Positions 34,909 through 44,706 are shown, counted from the stretch's first letter. The stretch: 64,000 nucleotides of DNA from Acidovorax sp. RAC01 (GCF_001714725.1 NZ_CP016447.1:1751001-1815000); one strand, 5' to 3'. Translations and numbers: made by a program. The notes: generated from the letters alone by a model not told the origin.

Positions 34909-36792
34909 TTACGCCTCCAGACGTTTTTCCAGCTGGGCCTTGGTGTCCAGCAGCGCGGTGGGCAGGTGGTAGGCCAGCTGCTCGAAATGGGCGGTGTGCA
35001 GGTTGAACTCTTCCTTCCACGCGGCCTTGTCGATGCTGGTCACTGCCTGGAACTGCTGGGCGCTGAAATCCAGCCCCGTCCAGTTGATCTCGGCGTACTT
35101 CGGTGCCACGCCGAACATCGTTGGCTCGCCTTCGGCGCGGCCCTCGATGCGGTCGATCATCCACTTGAGCACGCGCATGTTCTCGCCATAGCCGGGCCAC
35201 ACGAACTTGCTAGCCTCGTCCTTGCGGAACCAGTTCACGCAGAACACCTTGGGCACCGACTTGCCAGTGGCGGCGATCTGGCCTTCCATGTTCAGCCAGT
35301 GCTGGAAGTAGTCGCTCATGTTGTAGCCGCAGAACGGCAGCATGGCGAAGGGGTCGCGGCGCACCACGCCTTGGGCGCCAAAGGCTGCAGCGGTGGTTTC
35401 GCTGCCCATGGTGGCAGCCATGTACACGCCTTCGGTCCAGCTGCGGGCTTCCGTCACCAGTGGAACGGTGGTGGAGCGGCGGCCACCAAAGATGAAGGCG
35501 TCAATCGCCACGCCGCTCGCATCATCCCACTGCGCATCCAGCGCGGGGTTGTTGGTGGCAGCCACGGTGAAGCGCGAGTTGGGGTGCGCAGCCTTGGCGC
35601 CGGTTTCCTTGGCGATCTGGGGCGTCCAGTCCTTGCCTTGCCAGTCGATCAGGTGGTCGGGCAGCTTGCCCGTGTCCTTTTCCATGCCTTCCCACCACAC
35701 GTCGCCGTCATCCGTCAGGGCCACGTTGGTGAAGATCACATCCTTGTCCAGGCTGCGCATGCAGTTGGGGTTGGTGTGCATGTTGGTGCCGGGGGCCACG
35801 CCAAAGTAACCCGCTTCGGGGTTGATGGCGTACATCTTGCCGTCGGCATGGGGCTTGATCCAGGCGATGTCGTCACCGATGGTGGTGACCTTCCAGCCGG
35901 CAAAGCCGGCCTCGGGCGGCACCAGCATCGAGAAGTTGGTCTTGCCGCAGGCGCTCGGGAAGGCCGCTGCCACGTGGTACTTCTTGCCCTGGGGGTTGGT
36001 CACGCCCAGGATCAGCATGTGCTCGGCCAGCCAGCCCTGGTCGCGGCCCATCGTGGACGCGATGCGCAGCGCCAGGCACTTCTTGCCCAGCAGCGCATTG
36101 CCGCCGTAGCCCGAGCCATACGACCAGATCTCGCGCGTTTCGGGGTAGTGCACGATGTACTTGACCTTGGGGTTGCAAGGCCAGCTGGTCGTGTCCTTCT
36201 CGGTCACGCCATTGATGGTGGCCAGGGGCGCGCCCACAGTGTGCATGCAGGGCACGAACTCGCCTTCCACGCCCAGCACGTCGTACACGGCCTTGCCCAT
36301 GCGGGTCATCAGGCGCTGGTTCACGGCCACGTAGGCGCTGTCGGTCAGCTCCACGCCGATGTGGGCGATGTGGCTGCCCAGCGGGCCCATGGAAAACGGC
36401 ACCACGTACATGGTGCGGCCCTTCATGCAGCCGTCAAACAGGGGCTGCAGGGTGGCGCGCATTTCGGCGGGGGCCATCCAGTTGTTGGTGGGGCCGGCGT
36501 CTTCCTTGGCGGCCGAGCAGATGTAGGTGCGGTCTTCCACGCGCGCCACGTCCGAAGGGTCGGACCAGGCCAGGTAGCTGCCAGGGCGCTTGGCCGGGTT
36601 CAGCTTCTTGAAGGTTCCGGCGTCCACCAGCTGCTGGCACAGGCGGTCGTACTCTTCCTTGGAGCCGTCGCACCAGTAGATGCTGTTGGGTTTGCACAGG
36701 GCGGCCATGTCGGCCACCCAGGCCAGCAGCCGGGCGTTTTTGACGTAAGCGGGGGCGTTGAGATTCAGGCCCTGCATCGTGGGTGCGTTCAT
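34909..36792 (-). CDS. pckG: phosphoenolpyruvate carboxykinase (GTP)
   Basis: The 627-residue enzyme interconverts oxaloacetate + GTP and PEP + GDP + CO2, the gateway of gluconeogenesis. Family motifs are clear: the active-site loop [13 protein letters not shown] with Cys and the P-loop, [43 protein letters not shown], and the guanine-site region [14 protein letters not shown]. The ATG at 36792 follows an AAGGAAGC ribosome-binding sequence. An 18-bp inverted repeat lies 27-111 bp upstream of the start, in the likely mRNA leader. It is monocistronic with its own terminator. Confidence 0.97.
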   Translation of the reverse strand: MNAPTMQGLNLNAPAYVKNARLLAWVADMAALCKPNSIYWCDGSKEEYDRLCQQLVDAGTFKKLNPAKRPGSYLAWSDPSDVARVEDRTYICSAAKEDAGPTNNWMAPAEMRATLQPLFDGCMKGRTMYVVPFSMGPLGSHIAHIGVELTDSAYVAVNQRLMTRMGKAVYDVLGVEGEFVPCMHTVGAPLATINGVTEKDTTSWPCNPKVKYIVHYPETREIWSYGSGYGGNALLGKKCLALRIASTMGRDQGWLAEHMLILGVTNPQGKKYHVAAAFPSACGKTNFSMLVPPEAGFAGWKVTTIGDDIAWIKPHADGKMYAINPEAGYFGVAPGTNMHTNPNCMRSLDKDVIFTNVALTDDGDVWWEGMEKDTGKLPDHLIDWQGKDWTPQIAKETGAKAAHPNSRFTVAATNNPALDAQWDDASGVAIDAFIFGGRRSTTVPLVTEARSWTEGVYMAATMGSETTAAAFGAQGVVRRDPFAMLPFCGYNMSDYFQHWLNMEGQIAATGKSVPKVFCVNWFRKDEASKFVWPGYGENMRVLKWMIDRIEGRAEGEPTMFGVAPKYAEINWTGLDFSAQQFQAVTSIDKAAWKEEFNLHTAHFEQLAYHLPTALLDTKAQLEKRLEA

Positions 36793-36818
36793 CGGGAGCT
36801 TCCTTAAGTTGAAAAACA

Positions 36819-36903
36819 GTTTTTTCAAAGGAAGCGACCCGACGGCAGGGGTCACGGCGAGGCGTGCGCAGAATGCTTTGCTGAGCGCTGCCTTTGAAAA
36901 AAC
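36819..36903 (-). promoter_or_regulatory. 18-bp inverted repeat in the pckG leader
   Basis: GTTTTTTCAAAGGAAGCG (36819-36836) and CGCTGCCTTTGAAAAAAC (36886-36903) are inverted copies with one mismatch and a 49-bp loop. On the pckG strand the hairpin is followed at once by TGTTTTTC and then, about 20 bases on, by the start codon. It is either an mRNA stem-loop (attenuator or stability element) or a pair of protein sites. Confidence 0.6.
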
Positions 36904-37096
36904 GGCTTTCGGCAGCGAAGCGTGGTTGCAGACATCAGCCTGGCTGCAGCACCCCCCGTTGACCTGTGCTCAGTCGGCGGGCGGTTCGTGCAGTTCAGAC
37001 CCGGCATTTGGGGGCTGGCCACGTATCCGCGGGTCGGCTGGGATGACGATTTTATGAATCGGGCTGCAAACTGTCTGTCAGATTGGGTCTAAATCT

Positions 37097-37111
37097 ATGC
37101 AAACGTTGCAT
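37097..37111. promoter_or_regulatory. 15-bp palindrome between pckG and queC
   Basis: ATGCAA-ACG-TTGCAT is a near-perfect dyad of the kind bound by LacI/GntR-type regulators. It lies ~305 bp before pckG and just past the queC stop. Confidence 0.35.
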
Positions 37112-37145
37112 GGGGTTATGTTTCGGAAGCGGTTTCGCCATGCAC

Positions 37146-37847
37146 TCACAGGCCGCTGCGCCAGCGTTCAAACCCGGCTTTTCGCAGTTCGCACGCCGGA
37201 CAGGTGCCGCATCCATGGCCCCAGGCGTGCAAGTGATCGCGCACACCGTGGTAGCAGGTGTGCGAGTCGGCAATGATCAGCTCTGTGAGCGCGTCGCCGC
37301 CCAGCGTCTGCGACATGTCCCAGGTTTGCGCCTTGTCGAGCCACATCAGCGGCGTCTCGAACGTGAACCGCTGGCCCATGCCCAGCGACACCGCCACCTG
37401 CAGCGCCTTGAGGGTGTCGTCCCGGCAATCGGGGTAGCCGGAAAAATCGGTCTCGCACATGCCGCCCACCAGGGTGTGCAGGCCGCGCCGGTAGCCCACG
37501 GCGGCGGCCAGGTTGAAAAACAGCAGGTTGCGGCCCGGCACAAAGGTGTTGGGCAGGCCCGCTTCGGTCATGCGGATCTCGGTGTCGCTGGTCAGCGCCG
37601 TATCGCTGATCTGGCCGAGCACCGCCAGATCCACCATGTGGTCTTCGCCCAGCCGCGCGTTCCAGGCCGGAAACCGATCGCGCAGCGCTGCCAGCACCGT
37701 CTGGCGGGCCTGCAGCTCCACATGGTGGCGCTGGCCGTAGTCGAAGCCGATGGTCTCGACGTGGGCAAAGTGCGTAAGCGCCCATGCCAGGCAGGTGGTG
37801 GAATCCTGCCCACCGGAAAACAGGACAAGTGCGTGACCGGGTCTCAT
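37146..37847 (-). CDS. queC: 7-cyano-7-deazaguanine synthase QueC
   Basis: The 233-residue enzyme converts 7-carboxy-7-deazaguanine to preQ0 with ATP and ammonia in queuosine tRNA modification. The PP-loop [14 protein letters not shown] is at residues 11-24; [21 protein letters not shown] and the zinc-binding [16 protein letters not shown] near the C-terminus are diagnostic. The ATG at 37847 has an AAGGAGC ribosome-binding site. No other que gene is in view. It follows the small membrane protein gene and a terminator on the same strand. Confidence 0.96.
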   Translation of the reverse strand: MRPGHALVLFSGGQDSTTCLAWALTHFAHVETIGFDYGQRHHVELQARQTVLAALRDRFPAWNARLGEDHMVDLAVLGQISDTALTSDTEIRMTEAGLPNTFVPGRNLLFFNLAAAVGYRRGLHTLVGGMCETDFSGYPDCRDDTLKALQVAVSLGMGQRFTFETPLMWLDKAQTWDMSQTLGGDALTELIIADSHTCYHGVRDHLHAWGHGCGTCPACELRKAGFERWRSGL

Positions 37848-37909
37848 GAAAGCTCCTTGGGTGAATGCAGGCGCCGGGCGTGCCGCCGGGCCGGTCCCTT
37901 CAGGGGACG

Positions 37910-37934
37910 AAAAAAAGCCCCGCAGTGCGGGGCT
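37910..37934 (-). terminator. rho-independent terminator of the 48-residue membrane protein gene
   Basis: A 9-bp stem AGCCCCGCA/TGCGGGGCT with a 1-base centre is followed on the minus strand by seven Ts. Confidence 0.85.
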
Positions 37935-37956
37935 GTTGCGGGGCGTTGCCAGCCGT

Positions 37957-38103
37957 TCAGGCCATGTAGACCGCAATGAACGCCAGCAAAAAGATCATGA
38001 TCCCGCCCACCACCGGCAGCACCACGGGCACCAGGGGCACCACGTTTTCCACGGGGTCGTTGGACGAGGACTCAGGGGTATGCGGGGTGTGGGGTGCAGA
38101 CAT
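37957..38103 (-). CDS. 48-residue single-pass membrane protein
   Basis: The frame from the ATG at 38103 to the TGA at 37957 encodes [20 protein letters not shown], a run of Val/Pro/Leu, then a hydrophobic helix ([16 protein letters not shown]). GGAGCCCCC precedes the ATG, and a terminator lies 22 bp after the stop, so it looks like a real transcribed unit. Similar tiny membrane proteins occur in this family of bacteria; no function is known to me. Confidence 0.7.
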   Translation of the reverse strand: MSAPHTPHTPESSSNDPVENVVPLVPVVLPVVGGIMIFLLAFIAVYMA

Positions 38104-38202
38104 GGGGGCTCCGTTGCTTAAAACTTGCGCAATTCTAGCTGTGCCAGCCCTCGCCCTGGCAAAAGCCCCGCGTCGGCTGCCAGATCCCGGCCGCCCAGGG
38201 GC

Positions 38203-39402
38203 TCAGATCAGGTCGGCCTGCATGCCGGCGGCGCGCAGCTGCCCCAGCACCTCGTCCACATGCGCCTTGCCGCGGGTCTGCAGCACCAGCTCAATCTCGA
38301 CGTTCTGAGCGGCCAGCATGGTGAAGGCGCGCTGGTGGTGCACCTCCTCGATGTTGGCGCCCGCGTCGGCCACCGTGGCCGTGATGCGCGCCAGCACCCC
38401 AGGCACGTCCCGTGCGCTGACCTTGATGCGCGCCAGGCGCCCCGAGCGCACCATGCCGCGCTCGATGATCGCGGCCAGCAAAAGCGGGTCGATGTTGCCG
38501 CCACACAGCACCAGGCCCACGCGCTTGCCTGCAAACCGCTCGGGGTAGCGCAGCAGGGCGGCCAGCCCGGCAGCCCCGGCGCCCTCCACCAGCGTTTTCT
38601 CGATCTCCAGCAGCATCAGCACGGCCTGCTCGACGTCGCCTTCATCCACCAGTACCAGGTCGTCCACCAGGCGCTTGACGATCTCCTGCGTGATCTTGCC
38701 GGGCGTGCCCACTGCAATGCCCTCGGCGATCGTCGAGGTGCCCTGAGGATGGTGCGTGCCCTTGACCGCGTTCACCATGGCCGGGAAACGCGACGTCTGC
38801 ACGCCGATGATTTCGATGCCGGGCCGGATCGCCTTGGCCGCCGTGGCCACGCCCGAGATCAGCCCGCCGCCGCCCACGGCAATCACCAGGGTGTCCAGGT
38901 CCGGCACGGCCTGCAGCATCTCCAGGCCCAGCGTGCCCTGGCCCGCGGCCACGCCTTCGTCGTCGTAGGGGTGCACAAACGTCAGGCCTTGCGCATCGGC
39001 CAGCGCGTAGGCGTGGGCGCGGGCTTCCTCCAGCGTGTCGCCATGCAGCACCACCTCGGCACCAAAGCCGCGCGTGCGCTCCACCTTCACACCGGGCGTG
39101 AAGCGCGGCATCACGATCACCGCCCGCAGGCCCAGCCGCTGTGCGTGGTAGGCCACGCCCTGGGCATGGTTGCCCGCGCTCATGGCGACCACGCCGCGCG
39201 CCCGCTCGGCGTCGGTCAGCAGCGTAAGGCGGTTGCAGGCGCCCCGCTCCTTGAAGGAGGCGGTGAACTGCAGGTTCTCGAACTTGAGGAACACCTGCGC
39301 GCCCACGATTTGCGAAAGCGTCTTGGATTCAACGCACGGAGTGTCCAGCACCTGGCCTTGTAGGCGGATGGCGGCATCACGGATGTCTTGGAGGGTGAGC
39401 AT
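38203..39402 (-). CDS. ilvA: threonine ammonia-lyase (threonine dehydratase) with ACT domain
   Basis: The 399-residue PLP enzyme deaminates threonine to 2-oxobutanoate. The PLP lysine is in ASFKERGACN (about K51), with MSAGNHAQGVAYHAQ and the phosphate-binding VGGGGLISG. A single C-terminal ACT domain (IKVSARDVPGVLARITATVADAGANIEEVHHQR) marks the shorter class, close to the catabolic or CTN type, instead of the two-ACT biosynthetic IlvA of E. coli. Another ATG at 39411 would add three residues. recQ ends 38 bp upstream on the same strand. Confidence 0.93.
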   Translation of the reverse strand: MLTLQDIRDAAIRLQGQVLDTPCVESKTLSQIVGAQVFLKFENLQFTASFKERGACNRLTLLTDAERARGVVAMSAGNHAQGVAYHAQRLGLRAVIVMPRFTPGVKVERTRGFGAEVVLHGDTLEEARAHAYALADAQGLTFVHPYDDEGVAAGQGTLGLEMLQAVPDLDTLVIAVGGGGLISGVATAAKAIRPGIEIIGVQTSRFPAMVNAVKGTHHPQGTSTIAEGIAVGTPGKITQEIVKRLVDDLVLVDEGDVEQAVLMLLEIEKTLVEGAGAAGLAALLRYPERFAGKRVGLVLCGGNIDPLLLAAIIERGMVRSGRLARIKVSARDVPGVLARITATVADAGANIEEVHHQRAFTMLAAQNVEIELVLQTRGKAHVDEVLGQLRAAGMQADLI

Positions 39403-39440
39403 GCGCGTCATTGTGGCGCAGGCGGCTGCGCCCGGGGCTC

Positions 39441-41324
39441 CTAGGCCCCGCGGCTCACCCGCAGCACTTCTGCCCCATACGCCTCCAGCTTCTTCGCCCC
39501 CATCCCGCTGATGCCCTGCAGGTCTTCCAGAGAGGCCGGGTTGCGCTCGGCAATCGCGGCCAGCGTGGCGTCGTGAAAGATCACGTACGCAGGCAGGTTG
39601 TGCTCGCGCGCCACCTCGGCGCGCCAGGCCTTGAGGTTGATGAAGCGCACCTGCGCATCGGGCCCCAGGTTGGCGGCTGCGGCGGGCGGGGCGCTGCCCT
39701 TGCGGGTGCGTTTGGCGGGGGCTGAAGAGACCGATTCGCGCAGCTGCACCGGCACCTCGCCCTTGAGCACGGCGCGCGAGCCGTCGGTGAGGCACAGGGT
39801 GTCAAAGCTCATGCCGCTGTCCAGCGTCACCTTTTGCAGGCCCACCGCGCCGGTGGCGATCAGCTGGCGCAGCACGCCGCGCAGCTGCGGCTCGGTCAGG
39901 TCGGCGCCAATGCCGAAGGTCGAAATCTTGTCGTGCCCGAACTGCGCGACCTTCTCGGTCTTCTTGCCGCGCAGGATGTCCATGATGTGGCCCGTGCCAA
40001 AGCCGATGCCGCTGGCCTGGTGCACGCGGTAGATGGTGGACAGCAGCTTGCGCGCGGCGTCCGTGGCATCCCATACGGCCGGCGGGTTGATGCAGTTGTC
40101 GCAGTTGCCGCACGGGGTGGATGCCTCGCCAAAGTAAGCCAGCAGTCGCACGCGGCGGCAGTCGGTGGCCTCGGCCAGGGCCAGCAGGGCGTCGAGCTTG
40201 CCGCGCAGCGCGGCCTTGAACTCCTCGCCCGCGGGGCTTTCGTCGATCATGCGGCGCTGGTTGACCACATCCTGAAGGCCGTAGGCCATCCAGGCGTCGG
40301 CGTTCAGCCCGTCGCGGCCCGCGCGGCCGGTTTCCTGGTAGTAGCCCTCGATGTTTTTGGGCATGTCCACATGCGCCACAAAGCGCACGTCGGGCTTGTC
40401 GATGCCCATGCCGAAGGCAATGGTGGCCACCATCACGATGCCTTCCTCGCGCAGGAAGCGGTCCTGGTTGTGCTGGCGCACTTTGGTGTCCAAACCCGCG
40501 TGGTAGGGCAGGGCGGTGATGCCCGCGTCGCTCAGCGTGGCGGCCAGTTCCTCCACGCGTTTGCGCGACTGGCAATACACCACGCCCGCCTCGCCCGCGT
40601 GCTCGCGCTCGATGAAGCGCAGCAGCTGCGTGGTGGCGTCCTTCTTCTCGACGATGGTGTAGCGGATGTTGGGCCGGTCGAAGCTGCTGATGAACAGGCG
40701 CGCGTCTTCCAGCTGCAGCCGCTCGATGATGTCGGCTCGCGTGAGGTCATCCGCCGTGGCGGTGAGCGCAATGCGCGGCACACCCGCATAGCGCTCGTGC
40801 AGCACCGACAGCGCCCGGTACTCGGGGCGGAAGTCGTGGCCCCACTGGCTCACGCAGTGCGCTTCGTCGATCGCAAACAGCGACAGGTGGCCGCCCTGGT
40901 ACAGGCTGTCGAGCAGGCCCAGAAAGCGCGGCGTGTTCAGCCGCTCGGGCGCGGCGTACAGCAGGGTGATGTCGCCCGTCTGCAGGCGCAGCTCCACGTC
41001 CTGCGTTTCGTCGTAGCTCAGGGTGGAGTTGAGAAACGCCGCGCTCACGCCCGCCTCGTGCAGCGCGCCCACCTGGTCGTGCATCAGCGCAATCAGCGGC
41101 GACACCACGATGGTCACGCCCCGGCCCTGCTGCTGGCGCACGATGGCCGGCACCTGGTAGCACAGGCTCTTGCCGCCGCCGGTGGGCATCAGCACCAGCG
41201 CATCGCTGCCGGCAATCACATGCTCGACGATGGCCTGCTGCGGGCCACGGAACTCCTCGTAGCCAAAGACATCCTGCAAAACCGATTGGGCAGGCGACAG
41301 CGCGGAAGATGGACGGGAAGACAA
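39441..41324 (-). CDS. recQ: ATP-dependent DNA helicase RecQ
   Basis: The protein has about 627 residues: helicase domain ([51 protein letters not shown]-like [43 protein letters not shown]), RQC zinc cysteines ([12 protein letters not shown]...CGNCDNC) and a C-terminal HRDC domain ([22 protein letters not shown]). No ATG precedes the domain after the upstream terminator. The best start is the TTG at 41324 ([21 protein letters not shown]), with another TTG at 41279. A repeat copy lies immediately upstream. Confidence 0.94.
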   Translation of the reverse strand: MSSRPSSALSPAQSVLQDVFGYEEFRGPQQAIVEHVIAGSDALVLMPTGGGKSLCYQVPAIVRQQQGRGVTIVVSPLIALMHDQVGALHEAGVSAAFLNSTLSYDETQDVELRLQTGDITLLYAAPERLNTPRFLGLLDSLYQGGHLSLFAIDEAHCVSQWGHDFRPEYRALSVLHERYAGVPRIALTATADDLTRADIIERLQLEDARLFISSFDRPNIRYTIVEKKDATTQLLRFIEREHAGEAGVVYCQSRKRVEELAATLSDAGITALPYHAGLDTKVRQHNQDRFLREEGIVMVATIAFGMGIDKPDVRFVAHVDMPKNIEGYYQETGRAGRDGLNADAWMAYGLQDVVNQRRMIDESPAGEEFKAALRGKLDALLALAEATDCRRVRLLAYFGEASTPCGNCDNCINPPAVWDATDAARKLLSTIYRVHQASGIGFGTGHIMDILRGKKTEKVAQFGHDKISTFGIGADLTEPQLRGVLRQLIATGAVGLQKVTLDSGMSFDTLCLTDGSRAVLKGEVPVQLRESVSSAPAKRTRKGSAPPAAAANLGPDAQVRFINLKAWRAEVAREHNLPAYVIFHDATLAAIAERNPASLEDLQGISGMGAKKLEAYGAEVLRVSRGA

Positions 41325-41334
41325 GCGGTGACTC

Positions 41335-41395
41335 TGAATTTGATAGCTATCAGCGCTTATAAATAAAGCGCTAGAGGCTGATTTGACTGATATTT
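41335..41395 (+). repeat. interspersed ~65-bp repeat, copy 5, directly upstream of recQ
   Basis: GAATTTGATAGCT, AGCGCTTAT, AAAGCGCTAGAGGC and GATTTGACTGATAT follow in the standard order. It starts about 11 bp before the proposed recQ start codon, so it must include the recQ ribosome-binding and probably promoter region. Confidence 0.8.
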
Positions 41396-41520
41396 CTTGG
41401 CGGGCGTGCCGCTGGCGAAGCGCGTATTGTGCGCCGGGTGCTGCGCCCCGCGCGGCGGCGTCTACCACCGCCGGGCCGTGGGCCGGTCCACCGGGGCGCG
41501 TCGGCGGATGGGCAGGGCGA

Positions 41521-41553
41521 AAAAAAAGCCGGCCCCTGAGTGCCGGCTTTTTA
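41521..41553. terminator. terminator after the RRM gene
   Basis: The stem AAAAGCCGGC/GCCGGCTTTT is flanked by A and T runs. It lies just past the end of the RNA-binding gene on the minus strand. Confidence 0.88.
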
Positions 41554-41829
41554 CAGGGAGCTGTCTGGCTCAGTAGCGGCCACCGCCGTAGCCACCGTTG
41601 CCATAGCCCACGTCGGAGCGTTTGCTGGAGCGGTAGCCCTGGGCGCCGTCGCCGCCTGCGCCACTTCGGCGTTGACCCTTTCGACAAAACCGAAGCCTTT
41701 GGATCGACCGGTTTCGCGGTCCATCATGACCTTGGTGGAGGAGACACCGGCAAATTCGGCGAAGTTGCTTTCCAGGCTGGAATCGGTCACGGAGTAGGGC
41801 AGGTTGCCCACGTAGATCTTGGCGCTCAT
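41551..41829 (-). pseudogene. RRM-type RNA-binding protein gene with internal deletion and frameshift
   Basis: The start is normal: MSAKIYVGNLPYSVTDSSLE with RNP2 (IYVGNL), then [17 protein letters not shown] with RNP1. After about residue 60 (NAEVAQAA) the sequence should continue through the rest of the RRM and a long Gly-rich tail. Instead the frame becomes unrelated and ends at 41551. The expected tail ([25 protein letters not shown]) is present but in another frame, ending at 41570. So the end of the RRM and most of the Gly-rich region are deleted. Members of this small cold-inducible family are normally well over 100 residues. A sequencing or assembly error in the repetitive Gly-rich part is the alternative. 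Confidence 0.8.
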
Positions 41830-41956
41830 AGGGGAGCTTTTCTGAAGAATGCTGGCGCGCCAGCAAGGCGCGCCGTGGGGAGGCGGTTGTGCGAATCAGG
41901 AGTCCGCGGCAATCGGGAGGGGGATTCAGGATGCGTTCGGGCCTTGCGGTGCTTTG

Positions 41957-42199
41957 TCAGCACGCAGGCGGGTGCACCATGCTCGTTTCCAGCCAGCCTT
42001 GGGTGACGGCAAAAAGCCGTGCGGCTTCGCGTGAGGCAAAGGCTTTGTCAAAGCGGAACACGCGGCTGTAGCTGCCGTTGCCCTGGGATCGGTGGACGGA
42101 AAACGAGGCGCGGAAGAAGCGGCCGCAGTCGGTCGGATGTGTCGAGGGCGAAACGACGAACGGGCCCATGGAAATGGCTGTCTGTGAAATGGGGTGCAC
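41957..42199 (-). CDS. small conserved protein of unknown function
   Basis: The frame of 80 residues begins with GTG at 42199 (HPISQTAISMGPFVVSPSTH); an internal ATG at 42169 gives 70 residues. The pattern of MGPFVVSPS, then a basic Ser/Arg-rich centre, then FDKAFASREAARLFAVTQGWLE resembles short proteins I recall near RNA-binding or cold-shock genes in Comamonadaceae. No catalytic motif, signal or membrane segment is seen. It lies upstream of the broken RRM gene on the same strand, so they may once have been co-regulated. Confidence 0.6.
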   Translation of the reverse strand: MHPISQTAISMGPFVVSPSTHPTDCGRFFRASFSVHRSQGNGSYSRVFRFDKAFASREAARLFAVTQGWLETSMVHPPAC

Positions 42200-42938
42200 T
42201 CAGTCTGGAACGCAAGCGCTTAAAGCAGCCTGCGTGAGCATCGAACGGACTCGGTGGACTGCAGCTCGACAGATCCACTGGGGCGACAAAGGTCGCAAAG
42301 ATCAGCCTGCAGGGGACGGCGAGTCGCCGCGGTGCGCAGGCGTTGCGGTGACGAAACTGGTCAGGAGACGTGACTGCAACTGAGGTGGTTATATTGCAAT
42401 CTGTAATGTAGTGGGTGACCCATATTCTTGGAGGTTTTAAAAGCACGGAATCCCCGGTAGGACGGGAATCACCCGCAGCGGCCTTGGGCGGCTGCTCGGG
42501 AGCGAAATGCGCCATGTAAGACAAAACATGAACTCTCCAATTGATAGCAGCTGGCGCATATGGAATAAGCGCTAAGGGCCGAAAAGGCTTGAAATATCGC
42601 ACTGCCGGCCAGTCAGACCCTCACTGCGATGAAGCTCCATTGCGCGCTCCGCCGCCGCTCTGCCCTCGCGTGCAATAGCTCCGCAGCCCGTGCACACCAT
42701 CGACCCGGACTCATGCATGGCTGCCAAGGCCCGTCCTGGTATTGCTTGTGGTTATATCCATATCCCCAGTCGTCAGTTCATTTCGCAAATTGCGGCCACT
42801 AGACTTGACTTGCGCAAATACCGGCCGTCACGCCATGGCCCCCCACGGGCCGGCGCAACTGCCTGGCGGCAGGCGCATTCGCACATGCGGATGGCAGCCC
42901 GCAGCTGCTTACCCGTCAAAACAATGAAGGAGACTGTC
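42200..42938 (+). other. 739-bp non-coding region upstream of the TRAP operon
   Basis: It holds one interspersed repeat copy (42536-42600). About 120-155 bp before the TRAP receptor gene are two dyads, CGCAA-A-TTGCG (42784-42794) and TTGCGCAA (42810-42817), whose shared TTGCG/CGCAA halves could be operator sites for that operon. Short open frames on both strands have no recognisable product. An AT-rich patch near 42385-42445 has no assigned role. Confidence 0.45.
42536..42600 (+). repeat. interspersed ~65-bp repeat, copy 6, intergenic
   Basis: This well-preserved copy reads CAATTGATAGCAGCTGGCGC, TGGAATAAGCGCTAAGGGCC and GAAAAGGCTTGAAATATCGC. I used it as the reference for comparing the others. 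Confidence 0.85.
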
Positions 42939-43955
42939 ATGAAAAAAATCACCTCGCTGCGCCGCCTCGCGGTGGCCCTGCTCGTTTCGGGCGTGTCGCT
43001 GCACGCGGCCGCCCAGGCTTATGCCGACCGCACGATCCGCGTGGGCCACCAGGCCCAGCCGGATGCTCCCATCTCGCAAGCCGCACGCAAGTTCGCCGAA
43101 CTGGTGGCCGAAAAGAGCGGTGGGCGCCTGAAGGTCAAGGAATTCCCCGCCTCGCAGCTGGGCAACGAAGCCCAGCAGCTGGGCGCGCTGCGCGGCGGCA
43201 CGCAGGAACTCTTCATTCCTACCACCACTTCGCTCGCGTCCGTGATCAAGGAATTCGGCCTGCTGGACTTCCCCTTCCTTGTCTCCACGACGGCGCAGGC
43301 CGAAGCGCTGCTTGACGGGCCTGCTGGCGCCGCGCTGCTCGAGCGGTTGCCCGCCAAGGGTCTCATCGGCCTGGGGTACTGGGAGAACGGCTTTCGCAAC
43401 GTCACCAACAGCGCTCGGCCCATCCAGAAGCCAGAGGATTTCGCAGGGCTCAAGCTGCGGGTGATCCCCAACCCCGTGTTCATCGAAGCCTTCAAGGCCC
43501 TGGGCGCCAACCCGACGCCGCTGGCCTTCGGCGAGCTGTACGGCGCGCTCGAATCGCGGGCCGTGGACGGCCAGGAGAACCCCTACGTGCTGATCGACAC
43601 CTCGAAGTTCTATGAGGTGCAGAAGTTCGCCAGCAACACCAACCACGTCTACAGCCCGCTGATCGTGCTGGCCGGCAAGCCTTTCTGGGACAAGCTCTCC
43701 GACAGCGAACGGCAGATCCTGCAGGCCGCCTTCAAAGAGGCGCAGGCCTACCAGCGCGCGCTCAGCCGCCAGGCGACCACCTCGGCGATGGCGGAAGTGA
43801 AGGCCAAGGGCATGAAGATCAACGACGTAAGCCCCGCCGAGCTGCAGCGCATGGAGGCCGTGGTACGCCCCGTCACCGACAAGTTCGCCGCCACGTACGA
43901 CCCGGCGATCACGCGCGGCTTCTTCGCCGAACTGCAGAAGATCAAGCAGAAATAA
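42939..43955 (+). CDS. dctP: TRAP transporter periplasmic substrate-binding protein (DctP family)
   Basis: The 338-residue protein has a signal peptide (LRRLAVALLVSGVSLHAAAQA) and the DctP fold: RTIRVGHQAQPDAPISQAARKFAELV, then ARPIQKPEDFAGLKLRVIPNPVFIEAFKALGANPTPLAFGELYGALESRAVDGQENP, where the Arg of LRVIPN binds the substrate carboxylate. TRAP receptors of this kind bind C4-dicarboxylates or other organic or sugar acids; the ligand is not readable. The ATG at 42939 has an AAGGAGA ribosome-binding site. It is the first gene of a complete dctPQM operon. Confidence 0.93.
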   Translation: MKKITSLRRLAVALLVSGVSLHAAAQAYADRTIRVGHQAQPDAPISQAARKFAELVAEKSGGRLKVKEFPASQLGNEAQQLGALRGGTQELFIPTTTSLASVIKEFGLLDFPFLVSTTAQAEALLDGPAGAALLERLPAKGLIGLGYWENGFRNVTNSARPIQKPEDFAGLKLRVIPNPVFIEAFKALGANPTPLAFGELYGALESRAVDGQENPYVLIDTSKFYEVQKFASNTNHVYSPLIVLAGKPFWDKLSDSERQILQAAFKEAQAYQRALSRQATTSAMAEVKAKGMKINDVSPAELQRMEAVVRPVTDKFAATYDPAITRGFFAELQKIKQK

Positions 43956-44095
43956 CCAACAGGCGTGCCCGGTCGCGGCGTGCAAGCGCGCTTCGGCCGG
44001 TCTGTGCGCGTGCACGGATGTGCGCACTGGCCGGTGGCTTCGGCCTTTCTTAAAAACCATAACAACACAGCGACCTTCGCTCAGGGGACGATCTC

Positions 44096-44704
44096 GTGCG
44101 AAAAATCATCGACATCTATTGCGGCATCTTCGAATTCCTGATCGCGCTCATGCTGGCGCTGATGGTGATCCTGGTCTTCGGCAACGTGGTGCTGCGCTAC
44201 GGCTTCAACTCCGGCATCGCGATCTCCGAAGAAGTGGCCCGCTGGCTCTTCATCTGGATCACCTTCCTGGGCGCCGTGGTGGCCCTGCGAGAACGGGCGC
44301 ACCTGGGCGTGGACATGCTGGTGTCGCGGCTCCCCGTGGCGGGCAAAAAGCTCTGCCTGGCGGCCAGCTACGCCTGCATGCTCTACATCCTGTGGCTGTT
44401 GTATGAAGGCAGTCTGGCGCAGGTGCGCATCAACTGGGACACCGAAGCGCCCGTCACCGGCGCCTCCATGGCCATCGTGTATGCCGCCGGGGCGGTCTTC
44501 GCCGTGTGTGCTGCCCTCATCTTGCTGACGGATGGCGTCCGGCTGCTGACAGGCCGGATGTCGGTGGACGAGCTGGTGGCCATCCAGGAGTCCGAAGAAG
44601 CCGGTGCCCTGGCCCAGGCGCTCGGTCCGCACGGGTCGCTAGGCGCGCTCGGCACCTCTCCCGCCGCCCCCGCTGGTGGCTCCCAGCACTCCACACGTTC
44701 CTGA
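44096..44704 (+). CDS. dctQ: TRAP transporter small membrane subunit (DctQ)
   Basis: The 202-residue protein has four membrane helices (IFEFLIALMLALMVILVFGNVVLRYGF, ARWLFIWITFLGAVVAL, LCLAASYACMLYILWLLYEG, GASMAIVYAAGAVFAVCAALILL) and the family pattern EEVARWLFIWITFLG. It couples receptor and permease. The start is a GTG at 44096. A poorly conserved Ser/Ala-rich tail follows residue ~175. dctM begins two bases after its stop, so translation is coupled. Confidence 0.92.
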   Translation: MRKIIDIYCGIFEFLIALMLALMVILVFGNVVLRYGFNSGIAISEEVARWLFIWITFLGAVVALRERAHLGVDMLVSRLPVAGKKLCLAASYACMLYILWLLYEGSLAQVRINWDTEAPVTGASMAIVYAAGAVFAVCAALILLTDGVRLLTGRMSVDELVAIQESEEAGALAQALGPHGSLGALGTSPAAPAGGSQHSTRS

Positions 44705-44706
44705 TC

